From Parasphaerochaeta coccoides DSM 17374 (GTDB lineage Bacteria > Spirochaetota > Spirochaetia > Sphaerochaetales > Sphaerochaetaceae), in assembly GCF_000208385.1 (NCBI RefSeq), contig NC_015436.1:744001-808000 (forward strand): a stretch of DNA of 64,000 bases, given 5' to 3'. This document shows positions 48,932 through 57,753 of the stretch, piece by piece. Under the pieces are notes generated by a model that saw only the letters and a program-made list of their open reading frames with translations, was not told where the DNA came from and made no database searches. Each line of letters starts with the position of its first letter. The stretch's first letter is position 1. The translations under genes and the position numbers were made by a program.

Positions 48932-51900
48932 TCACATCAGACGCTGGAGCTTCTCCAGAATGAACAGTGCCTTGTCCTTCAAGGAAACGGCACTGGTTTT
49001 CATAGAGAGCATGTTTGGCCGCTTCGGGTCAAGTTTCACATCACCGCCGGATAGTTTCACCAAGTCGAGCACCTTATTGATTGACAGGGACGCAACATGG
49101 GAAAACTCAACGGTAACCGCGCCGTTTTTCTCCAGCAGATGGAAAACAGACAGTCTGCGACACACAATCTTAAGCTCGGCGATGTAGAGAAGATTTGCTA
49201 CTTCCTCCGGCATGGTTCCGAACCGATCCGCCAGTTCCGCACCCAGTGCCTGCAATTCCTGCTGAGTGGAAATTGAAGCAATCTTGCGGTATATCTCAAA
49301 TTTCACGGAAGGAGCCTTGATATAGCTGTCGGGTATGAAACCGGAGTAGTCAAGTTCAAGATAGACTTCCCTTGAAGAATCATCGTCCGCATTCTGCATC
49401 TTTGAAATGGTCTCATCGAGTATCTTGAGAAACATATCAAGCCCCACAGAGGCTACCTGTCCGCTCTGTTCCCTACCCAGGAGATTGCCGGTTCCACGGA
49501 TTTCCATATCCTTCATCGCTACTTTAAAGCCACCACCCAACTCAGTATGCTGGCTGATGGTCTGTAGTCGTCTTATCGCGATTTCACTGAGCATTTCTTC
49601 CTGCGGATAGAAAAGATAGGCGCACGCCTCACGATCGCTCCGACCTACCCGTCCCCGGAGCTGATAAAGCTGACTTACGCCATACATGTCCGCCCTGTCA
49701 ATGATGATTGTGTTGACGTTGGGGATGTCTATGCCATTCTCTATGATTGTAGTGGAGACGAGAACTTGGATGCCCTCATGGATGAAGCGACGCATCGTAT
49801 CTTCCAAGTCATCTCCGTTCATCTGCCCATGAGCACTTTCTATGGCGAACTCCGGCATGCGTTCCCGCAGTTTATTGACGACCATCCCAAGCGTTTCTAT
49901 CCTGTTATGGAGATAGAATACCTGACCTCCCCTGCCCAGTTCATTCCTGATTGCCTTTTCTGCGATGTCCGGATCATATTGCTGTATAATGGTACGGATA
50001 GGACGCCGGGCTATGGGAGGCGTGGTCAACAGAGACATGTCCCTGATCCTCAACAAGGACATATACAGTGTCCGCGGTATCGGGGTAGCGGAAAGAGAAA
50101 GAGAATCCACGCTGGTACGCATCTCTTTGATGCGTTCCTTGTCCTTGACCCCGAACCGCTGTTCCTCATCCACCACAAGCAGCCCCAAGTCGGAAAACTT
50201 GACATCTTTCTGGATGACACGATGCGTCCCGAACAAAATATCAAGCTGTCCGGCTTGAAGGTTTTTCAGTACTTTGGACTGTTCTTTCCGTGGTACCATG
50301 CGGGACAAAAGACCGACGCGCACGGGAAAGTCCCCTAGACGACCAATGAAAGTATTGTAATGTTGTTCAGCAAGAATGGTCGTCGGAGCAAGGAATACCA
50401 CCTGTTTCCCACTCATTACTGCCTTGAACGCCGCCCTGAAAGCTATTTCCGTCTTGCCATAGCCGACATCCCCGCAGACGAGCCTGTCCATGACTATGGG
50501 ACTTTCCATGTCTTTCTTGATATCTTCAATGCAGGTCAGCTGGTCTTCCGTCTCATCATAAGGAAAAGAAGCTTCAAACTGGAGCTGCCAGTCTGTATCG
50601 GGAGGGAACGGGAAGCCACGGGCATTCTTTCTCCGTGCATAGAGCTGCTGCAAGCGTGTCGCCAGTTGTTCCGCGGACTTCCGTGCGCGAGCCTTCTTAT
50701 GCTCCCATCCTTGACCGCCAAGATGATCAAGAGCCGGAGAGCCTCCGGCACTGCCGATATATCTCTGTATGAGGTTTGCCTGTTCTATGGGTACGTACAG
50801 GTTCTCATCGCTTGCATAACGTATCTTGATATAGTCGCGTTCCCGTCCTGATACACCGACCCTGTCTATCTTGATGAACTGTCCGACACCATAGTTCGCA
50901 TGTACCACATAGTCTCCCTCGGACAAATCGACAAAGGAATCGAGCGGGGAACTCTGGATTTTATGCAATCTCTGGATGACTTGTTTCCTGCGACCGAATA
51001 TTTCATGGTCGCACATGACGATTTCTTTTCTGGACGGCAGGGAAAAACCCCCTGAAAGTTCAGTTCCGACATATACAATCTGGGGAAAAACATTCAACAT
51101 CTGGGCCAAACGTGCTTTCTGTTGTTCCGTGGTTGTAAAAATCGTGACATTCCAACCGTTCTTGAACAATTGTGTCAGTTCTGATTTTACCATAGTGAAG
51201 TCGCCGAAAAAAGAACGGGGACCTGCAATGTCCACATGGCTTGCCCCGGCATGTCTGCCTACGATATCAGTTATGACGGCACTTCGTGATGTCGCCGCGC
51301 GGAACCGTGGGAAATCGACAAGCAGGATATCAGGCTTCGCCACGGACCTATCTTCATGGAACGCCGTCCGGTACAATGCCTTTGCTTCGACTTCCAAGGC
51401 ATGGAACGATGATTCAAGCCGCTGGTCTCCGATGAAAAAGAAATAATCGTTTTCCCGTAAATAGGGCAGTATAGGGCCTGTCACACTCTTGTCTGACATG
51501 TCAGGAAGGACGACACTAATCCTGGCCATACTGCCGTTTGTCTGTTGTGTCACCGGATCAAAATAGGAAATCTTATCAACGACATCCCAGTCTGCGTAAA
51601 TCCTGACCGGAGCATCCTCACCGTGAGGAAAGATATCGAGGACTTCTCCCCTGATGGAAAATTCACCGGGAGAGCCAGTGGTAGGACTCCGGAAATACCC
51701 TCCGTTCGCTAGTTTCTCCGCGCTTTTTTCCGTTTCAAACGGTTTTCCTACTGCTATTTCCAAAGAAGCTTCCTGAAGGGCATTGAAAGCGACCACAGGA
51801 GAAACAAATGCACGCAGATGGGTTACTATGATTCCCTTTTCAGTTTTCTGGGCGGATTGGAGTGCCAGAAGCTGGACATACTCACGCTTTGTTCCTTCCC

Positions 51901-52201
51901 ACGAACTGTACAGTGTCTTGCCGTTGGAAGGAAGATAGAGAAACTTCTGGTCATTGGTCTTCCCGTCATCACCGCTTGTGGCAAACCCGTCTTTCAATAA
52001 TTGAGAAGCAGCTTCCTCGGTCGAGCAGATTACCCAGACCCTGCCGGGGACTTTGCGTGCAAAAAGACGGATGCACTCGGCCAAAGGATAACCTGACAAG
52101 TTGTCAAGATACACCGGGACATCAGGGGATGAGACGAATCCCTTGTATGCTTCAAGTGATTTGATATAGGATTGAAGCGACGTTACTACCTGCAATTGCA
52201 T
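48932..52201 (-). CDS. mfd: Mfd, transcription-repair coupling factor
   Basis: About 1,089 residues from the ATG at 52201 (ATGs at 52210 and 52228 are alternatives; no clear ribosome site). N-terminal UvrB-like region, RNA-polymerase-interaction domain (DYVVHANYGVGQFIKID), and RecG-like translocase with VCGDVGYGKTEIAFRAAF (Walker A), VVDEEQRFGV, SATPIPRTLYMSL, TTIIENGIDIPNVNTIII and QLRGRVGRSDREAYA-type motif VI; the C-terminal TRCF domain follows. It removes stalled RNA polymerase at DNA damage and brings in UvrA. A promoter-like TTGAAA-18-TAGTGT lies just upstream, in the 42-base gap with the divergent phosphatase gene and overlapping that gene. Confidence 0.95.
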   Translation of the reverse strand: MQLQVVTSLQSYIKSLEAYKGFVSSPDVPVYLDNLSGYPLAECIRLFARKVPGRVWVICSTEEAASQLLKDGFATSGDDGKTNDQKFLYLPSNGKTLYSSWEGTKREYVQLLALQSAQKTEKGIIVTHLRAFVSPVVAFNALQEASLEIAVGKPFETEKSAEKLANGGYFRSPTTGSPGEFSIRGEVLDIFPHGEDAPVRIYADWDVVDKISYFDPVTQQTNGSMARISVVLPDMSDKSVTGPILPYLRENDYFFFIGDQRLESSFHALEVEAKALYRTAFHEDRSVAKPDILLVDFPRFRAATSRSAVITDIVGRHAGASHVDIAGPRSFFGDFTMVKSELTQLFKNGWNVTIFTTTEQQKARLAQMLNVFPQIVYVGTELSGGFSLPSRKEIVMCDHEIFGRRKQVIQRLHKIQSSPLDSFVDLSEGDYVVHANYGVGQFIKIDRVGVSGRERDYIKIRYASDENLYVPIEQANLIQRYIGSAGGSPALDHLGGQGWEHKKARARKSAEQLATRLQQLYARRKNARGFPFPPDTDWQLQFEASFPYDETEDQLTCIEDIKKDMESPIVMDRLVCGDVGYGKTEIAFRAAFKAVMSGKQVVFLAPTTILAEQHYNTFIGRLGDFPVRVGLLSRMVPRKEQSKVLKNLQAGQLDILFGTHRVIQKDVKFSDLGLLVVDEEQRFGVKDKERIKEMRTSVDSLSLSATPIPRTLYMSLLRIRDMSLLTTPPIARRPIRTIIQQYDPDIAEKAIRNELGRGGQVFYLHNRIETLGMVVNKLRERMPEFAIESAHGQMNGDDLEDTMRRFIHEGIQVLVSTTIIENGIDIPNVNTIIIDRADMYGVSQLYQLRGRVGRSDREACAYLFYPQEEMLSEIAIRRLQTISQHTELGGGFKVAMKDMEIRGTGNLLGREQSGQVASVGLDMFLKILDETISKMQNADDDSSREVYLELDYSGFIPDSYIKAPSVKFEIYRKIASISTQQELQALGAELADRFGTMPEEVANLLYIAELKIVCRRLSVFHLLEKNGAVTVEFSHVASLSINKVLDLVKLSGGDVKLDPKRPNMLSMKTSAVSLKDKALFILEKLQRLM

Positions 52202-52243
52202 AAGCGTCATTACACTATCACAGAGCAAGAAAGGATTTCAAGG

Positions 52244-53062
52244 ATGGATATGGTTCTGGATACGGAAATATGTGCCCTCCTGGCTGATGAGGTCAGGGAA
52301 TGCGGTCGTTATGCCAAATCAATCCAGCATTCCGTTCGCAGGAACTATAAGTACGACGGTACGGTCATCACCGACGCGGACATGGAAATCTCCCGCCGCA
52401 TTGTCGGCTTGCTCACTGAACGTCTGCCAGAGGCAAATATAATCTGTGAGGAAATTTCTACTCCGTGGCGTGAAGAAGCTCCCTATAGCTTTGTCCTTGA
52501 TCCTATCGACGGAACCGACATGTACAGCCAAGGTTTCCCGTCATGGGCAGTTGCCTTGGGCATGATGGACAAGGTCCGGAAGCCTGTCGGCGCATGGATC
52601 AGCGCTCCACGCTGGGGCTTGGGTGTCGATGAACTCTTTGTCCGCCTTGACCCCGGTGGCACACCCTTTGTCAATGATGAACCACTTGCGCTTATCGGCG
52701 ACAAGGATGCCGTTGCCCAGGTGATGGTCAGCTCCAAAGGCCAGTCCAATCTCGACTTCTCACATTTTTCCGGCAAAGTAAGAACTGTCGGTAGCAGCAT
52801 CATCCATCTCATCAGTCCGGTTATCTATCCCAACATCGAGGCATGTGTCAATCAGAGGGCATACATCTGGGACATGTGTGCTTCACATGCCGTCCTTTTG
52901 AGCATGGGAATGGATATCAATTATAGTGATGGTTCCCCATTTCTGTACAACGATGAGTTCGTCACAAAACGAAAACCATACTCTATGCCCATCTACGCAG
53001 GGACAGCCCATGCACGGGCATGGCTACAGAGCAATCTTCCCGTGACATGCCATAACTGGTAG
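52244..53062 (+). CDS. Inositol monophosphatase family protein
   Basis: 272 residues from the ATG at 52244 (AAAGGA 8 bases upstream). Metal-dependent phosphatase motifs: ICEEIS (metal-binding glutamate), DPIDGTDMYSQGFPSW (signature) and, near the C-terminus, YIWDMCASHAVL (WD motif). Substrate may be inositol phosphate, 3'-phosphoadenosine 5'-phosphate or another small phosphate; it cannot be decided here. Divergent from mfd. The gap 53063-53157 contains nothing recognisable. Confidence 0.88.
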   Translation: MDMVLDTEICALLADEVRECGRYAKSIQHSVRRNYKYDGTVITDADMEISRRIVGLLTERLPEANIICEEISTPWREEAPYSFVLDPIDGTDMYSQGFPSWAVALGMMDKVRKPVGAWISAPRWGLGVDELFVRLDPGGTPFVNDEPLALIGDKDAVAQVMVSSKGQSNLDFSHFSGKVRTVGSSIIHLISPVIYPNIEACVNQRAYIWDMCASHAVLLSMGMDINYSDGSPFLYNDEFVTKRKPYSMPIYAGTAHARAWLQSNLPVTCHNW

Positions 53063-53157
53063 GTTGTTTTGCCGAAGAACACTGGTGCATTGTTACATTT
53101 TGAGAAAGCTAAAAAGCATACATGAAAAGCGGCAGACGCTATCTGGAACCATCGTCA

Positions 53158-53892
53158 TCATCGGCCATCATAGCCAGCAGTCACTGTCATGCCGCACTTC
53201 TCGTCAGCCGCTGAAACATAGCCAGCATCAACCCACTTCCTTCCCAGATACATGAAGGGCGTATCAAGGGAGGCGACCGCCCACTTGAAGACACAGGTTG
53301 TCAACAGTATCTGCCACAGCACCGATGTCTCATAGACGCCCCAGAAAGCACCGAAGGTAAAAATCAGGGAATCAACGAACTGGCTTGCCCATGTGCTGAC
53401 GTTCTTACGGAACCACAGCGACCTGCGTCCGGGGAATCTTCCGCGTATCGCTGCAAACACCTTGATATCGAACATGTTTGAAACAAGATAAGCAGCAAGA
53501 CTCGCTCCAGCAATACGGGGCATGATGCCGAATATTCTGCTCAGAGCCTCCTGAGCCATATCAGAAGACGCTGGAGTGAACCACAGGGCGACCTGCATGA
53601 AACCTGTCATAACGACAAGTGAGAAGAAACCTATGCCGACGGCACGACGGGCATGTCGCGGTCCATAAAACTCATTCAGGAGATCAGTGGCTAAGGCTCC
53701 GCTTGTGAAGACTATGTTCCCAAGAGTGGCTTCAAGACCAAGAAGTTCGACATTCTTGGTGACTTGAATGTTTGCAATGATGACAGAAATAGGAATCCAG
53801 ACATACAGTCCAAGTCTGCCCCACCGACGGAAGGCGAACATGATGACCGCAAAATTGAAAAGAAGCATGATGAGAGAAAAAAGTTCATTCAT
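53158..53892 (-). CDS. YhhQ-type queuosine precursor transporter
   Basis: 244 residues, about six membrane segments. VUT-family motifs: VIIANIQVTKN, TSGALATDLLNEFYGPRHARRAV and WFRKNVSTWASQFVDSLIFTFGAF. The family imports 7-cyano-7-deazaguanine or related queuosine precursors for tRNA modification. No preQ1 riboswitch motif was seen in the 118 bases upstream. Confidence 0.87.
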   Translation of the reverse strand: MNELFSLIMLLFNFAVIMFAFRRWGRLGLYVWIPISVIIANIQVTKNVELLGLEATLGNIVFTSGALATDLLNEFYGPRHARRAVGIGFFSLVVMTGFMQVALWFTPASSDMAQEALSRIFGIMPRIAGASLAAYLVSNMFDIKVFAAIRGRFPGRRSLWFRKNVSTWASQFVDSLIFTFGAFWGVYETSVLWQILLTTCVFKWAVASLDTPFMYLGRKWVDAGYVSAADEKCGMTVTAGYDGR

Positions 53893-53978
53893 GACATGAC
53901 CCCAGGGAATCCACCTGGATATGTCACCTCCCCGGATGGAAACGAAAGAAAAATATTCAGAACAACCGTTCTTACCGT

Positions 53979-54008
53979 ACTATAGCAGAATGAGTCTGAC
54001 TTATGTAA
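53979..54008 (-). promoter_or_regulatory. Candidate promoter of the YhhQ-type gene
   Basis: On the minus strand TTACAT (54008-54003), 18 bases, TATAGT (53984-53979), about 86 bases before the start. Confidence 0.45.
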
Positions 54009-54010
54009 GG

Positions 54011-54679
54011 TCATTTCCCCAGGAAACTTTGAAGAACTGAAAACGCCTTCATTGAATCTTCCCTTTTCAACACGAACGTCAGCTCGTTCATCGTTGAAAT
54101 TATTTCAATCATATTGATGTTTTCCCACGCCAATCTGCGGACTGCCTCGTGGATGATTCCCGGAGTTTGAAGGAAATCGCCGGAAAAAACCAAGGTCAAG
54201 GAAACAAGGTCGTCCATCCGTGTCAATATCTGTTCGCCCTCGACCAAGTTTTCCACTGCATCACGGTATTTCTCGCTGACGACCAAGCTGATTTCATGAG
54301 TTCCCAGGGCAACATTGATGAAATCTCCTTTTTCCGTGGAAATGTCCTGATACAACAGGAAAAGACGGGAGATGAAAGAATCCCTGCGAACAAGATTGAT
54401 GTCGAATATATTCGTTTTCATGACAATTTCGTAATCAACCTTTGCCGGAATCTTTTCCGCGCCCTTGCAGCGGAGCTCATCCGCGTACCGCCTCACCGCC
54501 ATCACAATGGCAGCCTGCTTTACGGGAGCGCCATGAAGCAGCGTCGTTTCTTCTAAGATTGAAGCGCTGTAATTACTGAAACTGATGATGCCGTCAATAA
54601 GCATTTCCTGGATGAATGGGGTTCTGTCAATTATTTTTTTCACACAACTGCTTACGGATTCAGCCACGTCATACCTCAC
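54011..54679 (-). CDS. ACT-domain protein of unknown function
   Basis: 222 residues from a GTG (a second GTG at 54667 is possible). The N-terminal half is helical (CVKKIIDRTPFIQEMLIDGIISFSNYSASI, with a DNA-binding-like look). The C-terminal half has an ACT pair of the aspartokinase type (VSLTLVFSGDFLQTPGIIHEAVRRLAWENINMIEIIST and MNELTFVLKREDSMKAFSVL). ACT domains bind small ligands, often amino acids, so a ligand-responsive regulator is plausible. No kinase domain is present. It stands alone, divergent from nrdR. Confidence 0.75.
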   Translation of the reverse strand: MRYDVAESVSSCVKKIIDRTPFIQEMLIDGIISFSNYSASILEETTLLHGAPVKQAAIVMAVRRYADELRCKGAEKIPAKVDYEIVMKTNIFDINLVRRDSFISRLFLLYQDISTEKGDFINVALGTHEISLVVSEKYRDAVENLVEGEQILTRMDDLVSLTLVFSGDFLQTPGIIHEAVRRLAWENINMIEIISTMNELTFVLKREDSMKAFSVLQSFLGK

Positions 54680-54848
54680 GGATGATTGATACCTTCAAGA
54701 AAGAGTATATCGCCAGAATATGACTTTGACCAGCAATTCAGAATATAGAGCTGGCATAGCAGTGATATAAAGCTGGAATATGAACGGAAACCCACAACTC
54801 TGAACGTTCGGACATAATGAAAAACCAGCGTGGGATAAAATGAAAAAA

Positions 54849-54863
54849 ACTACATATTGTAGT
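54849..54863. promoter_or_regulatory. Palindrome upstream of nrdR (NrdR-box-like)
   Basis: ACTACA-TAT-TGTAGT, a perfect inverted repeat 49 bases before the nrdR -35 box. NrdR boxes are 16-base palindromes of the form ACAC-ATATAT-GTGT; this site is similar but not identical. Rest of the gap 54680-54964: only promoter elements. Confidence 0.35.
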
Positions 54864-54911
54864 ATTCATTCAGGTAAATCCTTTAGAAAGCGACAGAAAA
54901 CCACAAAAAAC

Positions 54912-54940
54912 TTGATTTGTTTGTTTTTTTGCTGTAGTGT
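54912..54940 (+). promoter_or_regulatory. Promoter of nrdR
   Basis: TTGATT (54912-54917), 17 bases, TAGTGT (54935-54940), 24 bases before the start. Confidence 0.55.
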
Positions 54941-54964
54941 ACCTACCGGAAGGAGCGTGATTTC

Positions 54965-55453
54965 ATGAGATGTCCCCGATGTGGCTATATGGATGATAAA
55001 GTCCTTGATTCCCGCCAGAACAGCAGCGGATCGACTATCCGTCGGCGGCGCGAATGCCTGAAATGTGGACATCGGTTCACCAGTTATGAACGCATCATCG
55101 ACACTCCCCTGCGCGTCATCAAAAGGGATGGACGCATTGAGGATTTCAACTTGGACAAGATTGAACGCGGCGTTCGTATCGCTACGGACAAACTGAAGGT
55201 CACACCGGAAACCATCGAGCAAATCCTCCAGAACATCGAGGATTCAGTCGTCCTGCAAGCGGGAAGCAAACGGGAGATAACATCGAAGGCCATCGGAGAA
55301 GAAACGCTCAGGCAGTTGTACAAGGTTGACAAGGTGGCCTATGTACGGTTTGCGTCTGTCTATCGCGCTTTTGACGACGTAGAACAGTTCATAGAGGAAA
55401 TCGAAAAGCTCAGCCAGATGATTGACGCCACCGGCAAGGATGTTCACGTCTGA
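54965..55453 (+). CDS. nrdR: NrdR, repressor of ribonucleotide reductase genes
   Basis: 162 residues. Zinc ribbon with C3, C6, C31 and C34 (MRCPRCG, ECLKCGHRF) and an ATP-cone domain at about 46-136 (VIKRDGRIEDFNLDKIERGVRIA). NrdR senses ATP/dATP and represses ribonucleotide reductase genes. AAGGAG lies 10 bases before the ATG. It converges with dgt, another gene of dNTP balance, 24 bases away. Confidence 0.97.
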   Translation: MRCPRCGYMDDKVLDSRQNSSGSTIRRRRECLKCGHRFTSYERIIDTPLRVIKRDGRIEDFNLDKIERGVRIATDKLKVTPETIEQILQNIEDSVVLQAGSKREITSKAIGEETLRQLYKVDKVAYVRFASVYRAFDDVEQFIEEIEKLSQMIDATGKDVHV

Positions 55454-55477
55454 CGGACACGTCCTCCACAACCAGAG

Positions 55478-56632
55478 TCAACGGGCGTCAAACCACTTTC
55501 CTGTAATCGTTCCGTCAATCCTGTCGTTCAAATGTTCCGGCTTGAGAATTTCGTTTGCGCAGTCAAGACAGAAATTATCCGTCATTCCGGCGACATAGTC
55601 GTATATGAGTCTTTTCGTCGAACCATCATGACGCATGTACGCATCATGCATGTCTTGCAGATGCTGTGAAAAGCCCACGGCTAGCATATTCCTTTCCTGT
55701 CCATATCCGGCAATATCCATTCCGAAAGAGTCGTAAAGCTCATACAGATATGAGATTATCAATTTGAGCAACCTACGGAAATATCTTTCATAACCATTCA
55801 ATACCGGCGATTTATAGATGAAGTCATAGTTGAACCGTTTCATGGTCTCGACCGCCTCGAAGATTTCATCAGAAAAGGAGATTCCCTGTTCCTCGGAACT
55901 CGATGTGATGATGTCCGTCACCAATGTATCAATGATATGGCCGTTGGTCGTTCCCAGGAGCCGCACGACCTGTTCGGGCAGCATGTCCTTTGTCACGATG
56001 GAAAGACGAACAGCATCTTCAAAATCCCGCCCAAGATAGGCGATGGCATCACTGAACCGCACCACGGCAGCCTCCCATGTGGAGGGAACCAGAGTATCGC
56101 GGCTGGTGATGGTGGAAAGGTCTTTCACCGTGTCTTGCGGTTTCAGTCTCTGGATGAAGCTCTCCCCGCAATGGGTCACTATGCCGTCACGGACCGCATA
56201 CGTCAGATTGAGTCCTTTCCCTTTGTCGGCTAGAAAATCGACGACACGTAAGGAATGAACCTCATGCTCGAAATGCCCCAGTCCATCCTCCTCCATAAAA
56301 GAGGAAATAATCCGTTCCCCGACATGTCCGAAGGGAGTATGTCCAAGGTCATGCCCCATGCCTATCGCCCATGCCAATTCATTATCAAGGCCAAGTCCCC
56401 TGCAAATCGCGGACGCAATGGACGCCACGTGAAGCACATGTTCCATCCTGGTACATATATGGTCGTTGCTTGGCGAGAAAAAAACTTGGGTTTTGTGTTT
56501 GAGTCGTCGGAACGCCGAACTATGGATGATGGCGGTGGTATCACGGTAATAAGCTCCACGTACATCAGCCTTCCGTGGATGCTCCCGCTCCTGCAATTGC
56601 TCAGGGGTAAGTGTATTCATCAATCTGACCAT
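55478..56632 (-). CDS. dgt: dGTP triphosphohydrolase-like HD protein
   Basis: 384 residues. HD-domain phosphohydrolase with AFRRLKHKTQVF at the N-terminal side, first metal histidine H65 (RMEHVLHV), H94-D95 (GHDLGHTPFGHVGE) and a later aspartate (SDAIAYLGRD). It cleaves dGTP (or other dNTPs) to the nucleoside and triphosphate. GAGGA precedes the ATG by 6 bases. A perfect 16-base palindrome lies 22 bases upstream, between it and the divergent operon. Confidence 0.92.
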   Translation of the reverse strand: MVRLMNTLTPEQLQEREHPRKADVRGAYYRDTTAIIHSSAFRRLKHKTQVFFSPSNDHICTRMEHVLHVASIASAICRGLGLDNELAWAIGMGHDLGHTPFGHVGERIISSFMEEDGLGHFEHEVHSLRVVDFLADKGKGLNLTYAVRDGIVTHCGESFIQRLKPQDTVKDLSTITSRDTLVPSTWEAAVVRFSDAIAYLGRDFEDAVRLSIVTKDMLPEQVVRLLGTTNGHIIDTLVTDIITSSSEEQGISFSDEIFEAVETMKRFNYDFIYKSPVLNGYERYFRRLLKLIISYLYELYDSFGMDIAGYGQERNMLAVGFSQHLQDMHDAYMRHDGSTKRLIYDYVAGMTDNFCLDCANEILKPEHLNDRIDGTITGKWFDAR

Positions 56633-56653
56633 GGTTGTTCCTCATTCACGTGG

Positions 56654-56669
56654 CATATGATATCATATG
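56654..56669. promoter_or_regulatory. Perfect 16-bp palindrome between dgt and the aro/XPB operon
   Basis: CATATGATATCATATG in the 69-base divergent gap. It shares the 10-base core ATGATATCAT with the palindrome at 35442-35457. Could be a shared operator for both directions. Confidence 0.5.
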
Positions 56670-56701
56670 GCATTGCGTTCCACCGTGCAAGGAGGCTGCC
56701 T

Positions 56702-57145
56702 ATGCCCGACTACATCGAAGCATTTCTCATTTTTGTCCTGCTTGTGATTACTGGCATCGTCTGTCTCAGACGTCTCCTGTCGTCAAAAATATTCTACTGG
56801 CTCATTCCTTTCATCGTGACGGCGGCATTAGGCTACGAGTCATTCGTCAGGCTTGGCGAGGTGATTGCAGAAGGAAAACGCCCGGATCATTACTTTTCCA
56901 TGGCGGTCGGTCTCTGGGTGGTGGTCGTCGTATTGATTTCAGCCATGGTCAGGATTTTTTCCACGTCCAAGGCACCTGTCTTCTCTCACAGAAAACGACG
57001 CAAGATACATCCGGAAGCCGAATACCGCCGCCTCCGGGGACAAATACTTACCACGTACAGGAAGAAGAAAAAGGAACTTCCACGTACATATGTTCCCCGG
57101 ATTCCTGCATATTCCAGACAATGGATCGATTTGTTGGACGCATGA
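56702..57145 (+). CDS. Small membrane protein of unknown function
   Basis: 147 residues from the ATG at 56702 (AAGGAGG 6 bases upstream). Three membrane segments (about 5-25, 30-50, 66-90) and a basic cytoplasmic tail (RKRRKIHPEAEYRRLRGQ). No family recognised. First gene of the plus-strand operon; its stop overlaps an ATG in the frame of aroK. Confidence 0.75.
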   Translation: MPDYIEAFLIFVLLVITGIVCLRRLLSSKIFYWLIPFIVTAALGYESFVRLGEVIAEGKRPDHYFSMAVGLWVVVVVLISAMVRIFSTSKAPVFSHRKRRKIHPEAEYRRLRGQILTTYRKKKKELPRTYVPRIPAYSRQWIDLLDA

Positions 57146-57168
57146 CCGTGCCCAGGGAGAAAAATTCC

Positions 57169-57753
57169 ATGTCAGGGACAGAGCCTTATCTTTTTTTCTG
57201 CGGAATCAAACACAGCGGAAAGTCAACGATGTCCGCTTTCATGTCAAAGGAAACAGGTCTGGCATGTTTTGATACGGACGACATAATCCTCGCATCCTTT
57301 CCTGGAATCCATACCATTCGCTCCGTCTATCATCTCCTTGGCAAAGAAAGTTTCATGGAGAAAGAAGCCGCCGCGTTATCTTCTCTCGCGGATTTCAAGC
57401 CTACCGTGACATGGAAAGGATACCGGGGAGTCGTATCCTTGGGAGGTGGAGCCTGTGACAATGCCCCTGTCATGGATTTTGTCACGGCACACGGAACCCT
57501 TGTATATCTGGCCGTACCGGAAGACATACTGTTCAGAAGAATCAGCATAGGCGGGATTCCTCCTTTCCTGGATGCAGAACATCCCCGTGAATCCTTTCAT
57601 CAGCTTTACTCTTTACGTAATCAGCTCTATGGAAAACATGCCCGCCTTGTGATAAGATTACCAGATTGCCATGGCAGAGCGGATACGTTCCGCTATCTGT
57701 TCGAACAATTGTCTGACTATGTGGATGCGCAGTCCATGCCGGAGAAGCAATGA
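57169..57753 (+). CDS. aroK: Shikimate kinase
   Basis: 194 residues from the ATG at 57169 (AGGGAG 9 bases upstream), giving a Walker A (GIKHSGKST) at the usual distance from the start; an ATG at 57142 overlapping the preceding stop would add nine residues. The FDTDDII motif binds shikimate and SLGGGA is the third glycine-rich motif. It phosphorylates shikimate in aromatic amino acid synthesis. It overlaps aroC (ATGA). The lid and C-terminal regions are diverged from well-studied enzymes. Confidence 0.85.
   Translation: MSGTEPYLFFCGIKHSGKSTMSAFMSKETGLACFDTDDIILASFPGIHTIRSVYHLLGKESFMEKEAAALSSLADFKPTVTWKGYRGVVSLGGGACDNAPVMDFVTAHGTLVYLAVPEDILFRRISIGGIPPFLDAEHPRESFHQLYSLRNQLYGKHARLVIRLPDCHGRADTFRYLFEQLSDYVDAQSMPEKQ

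Noticed and set aside
53893-54010. A preQ1 riboswitch upstream of the YhhQ-type gene
   Set aside because: No preQ1-I or preQ1-II consensus was found; only a short CCAGG/CCTGG hairpin and a promoter.
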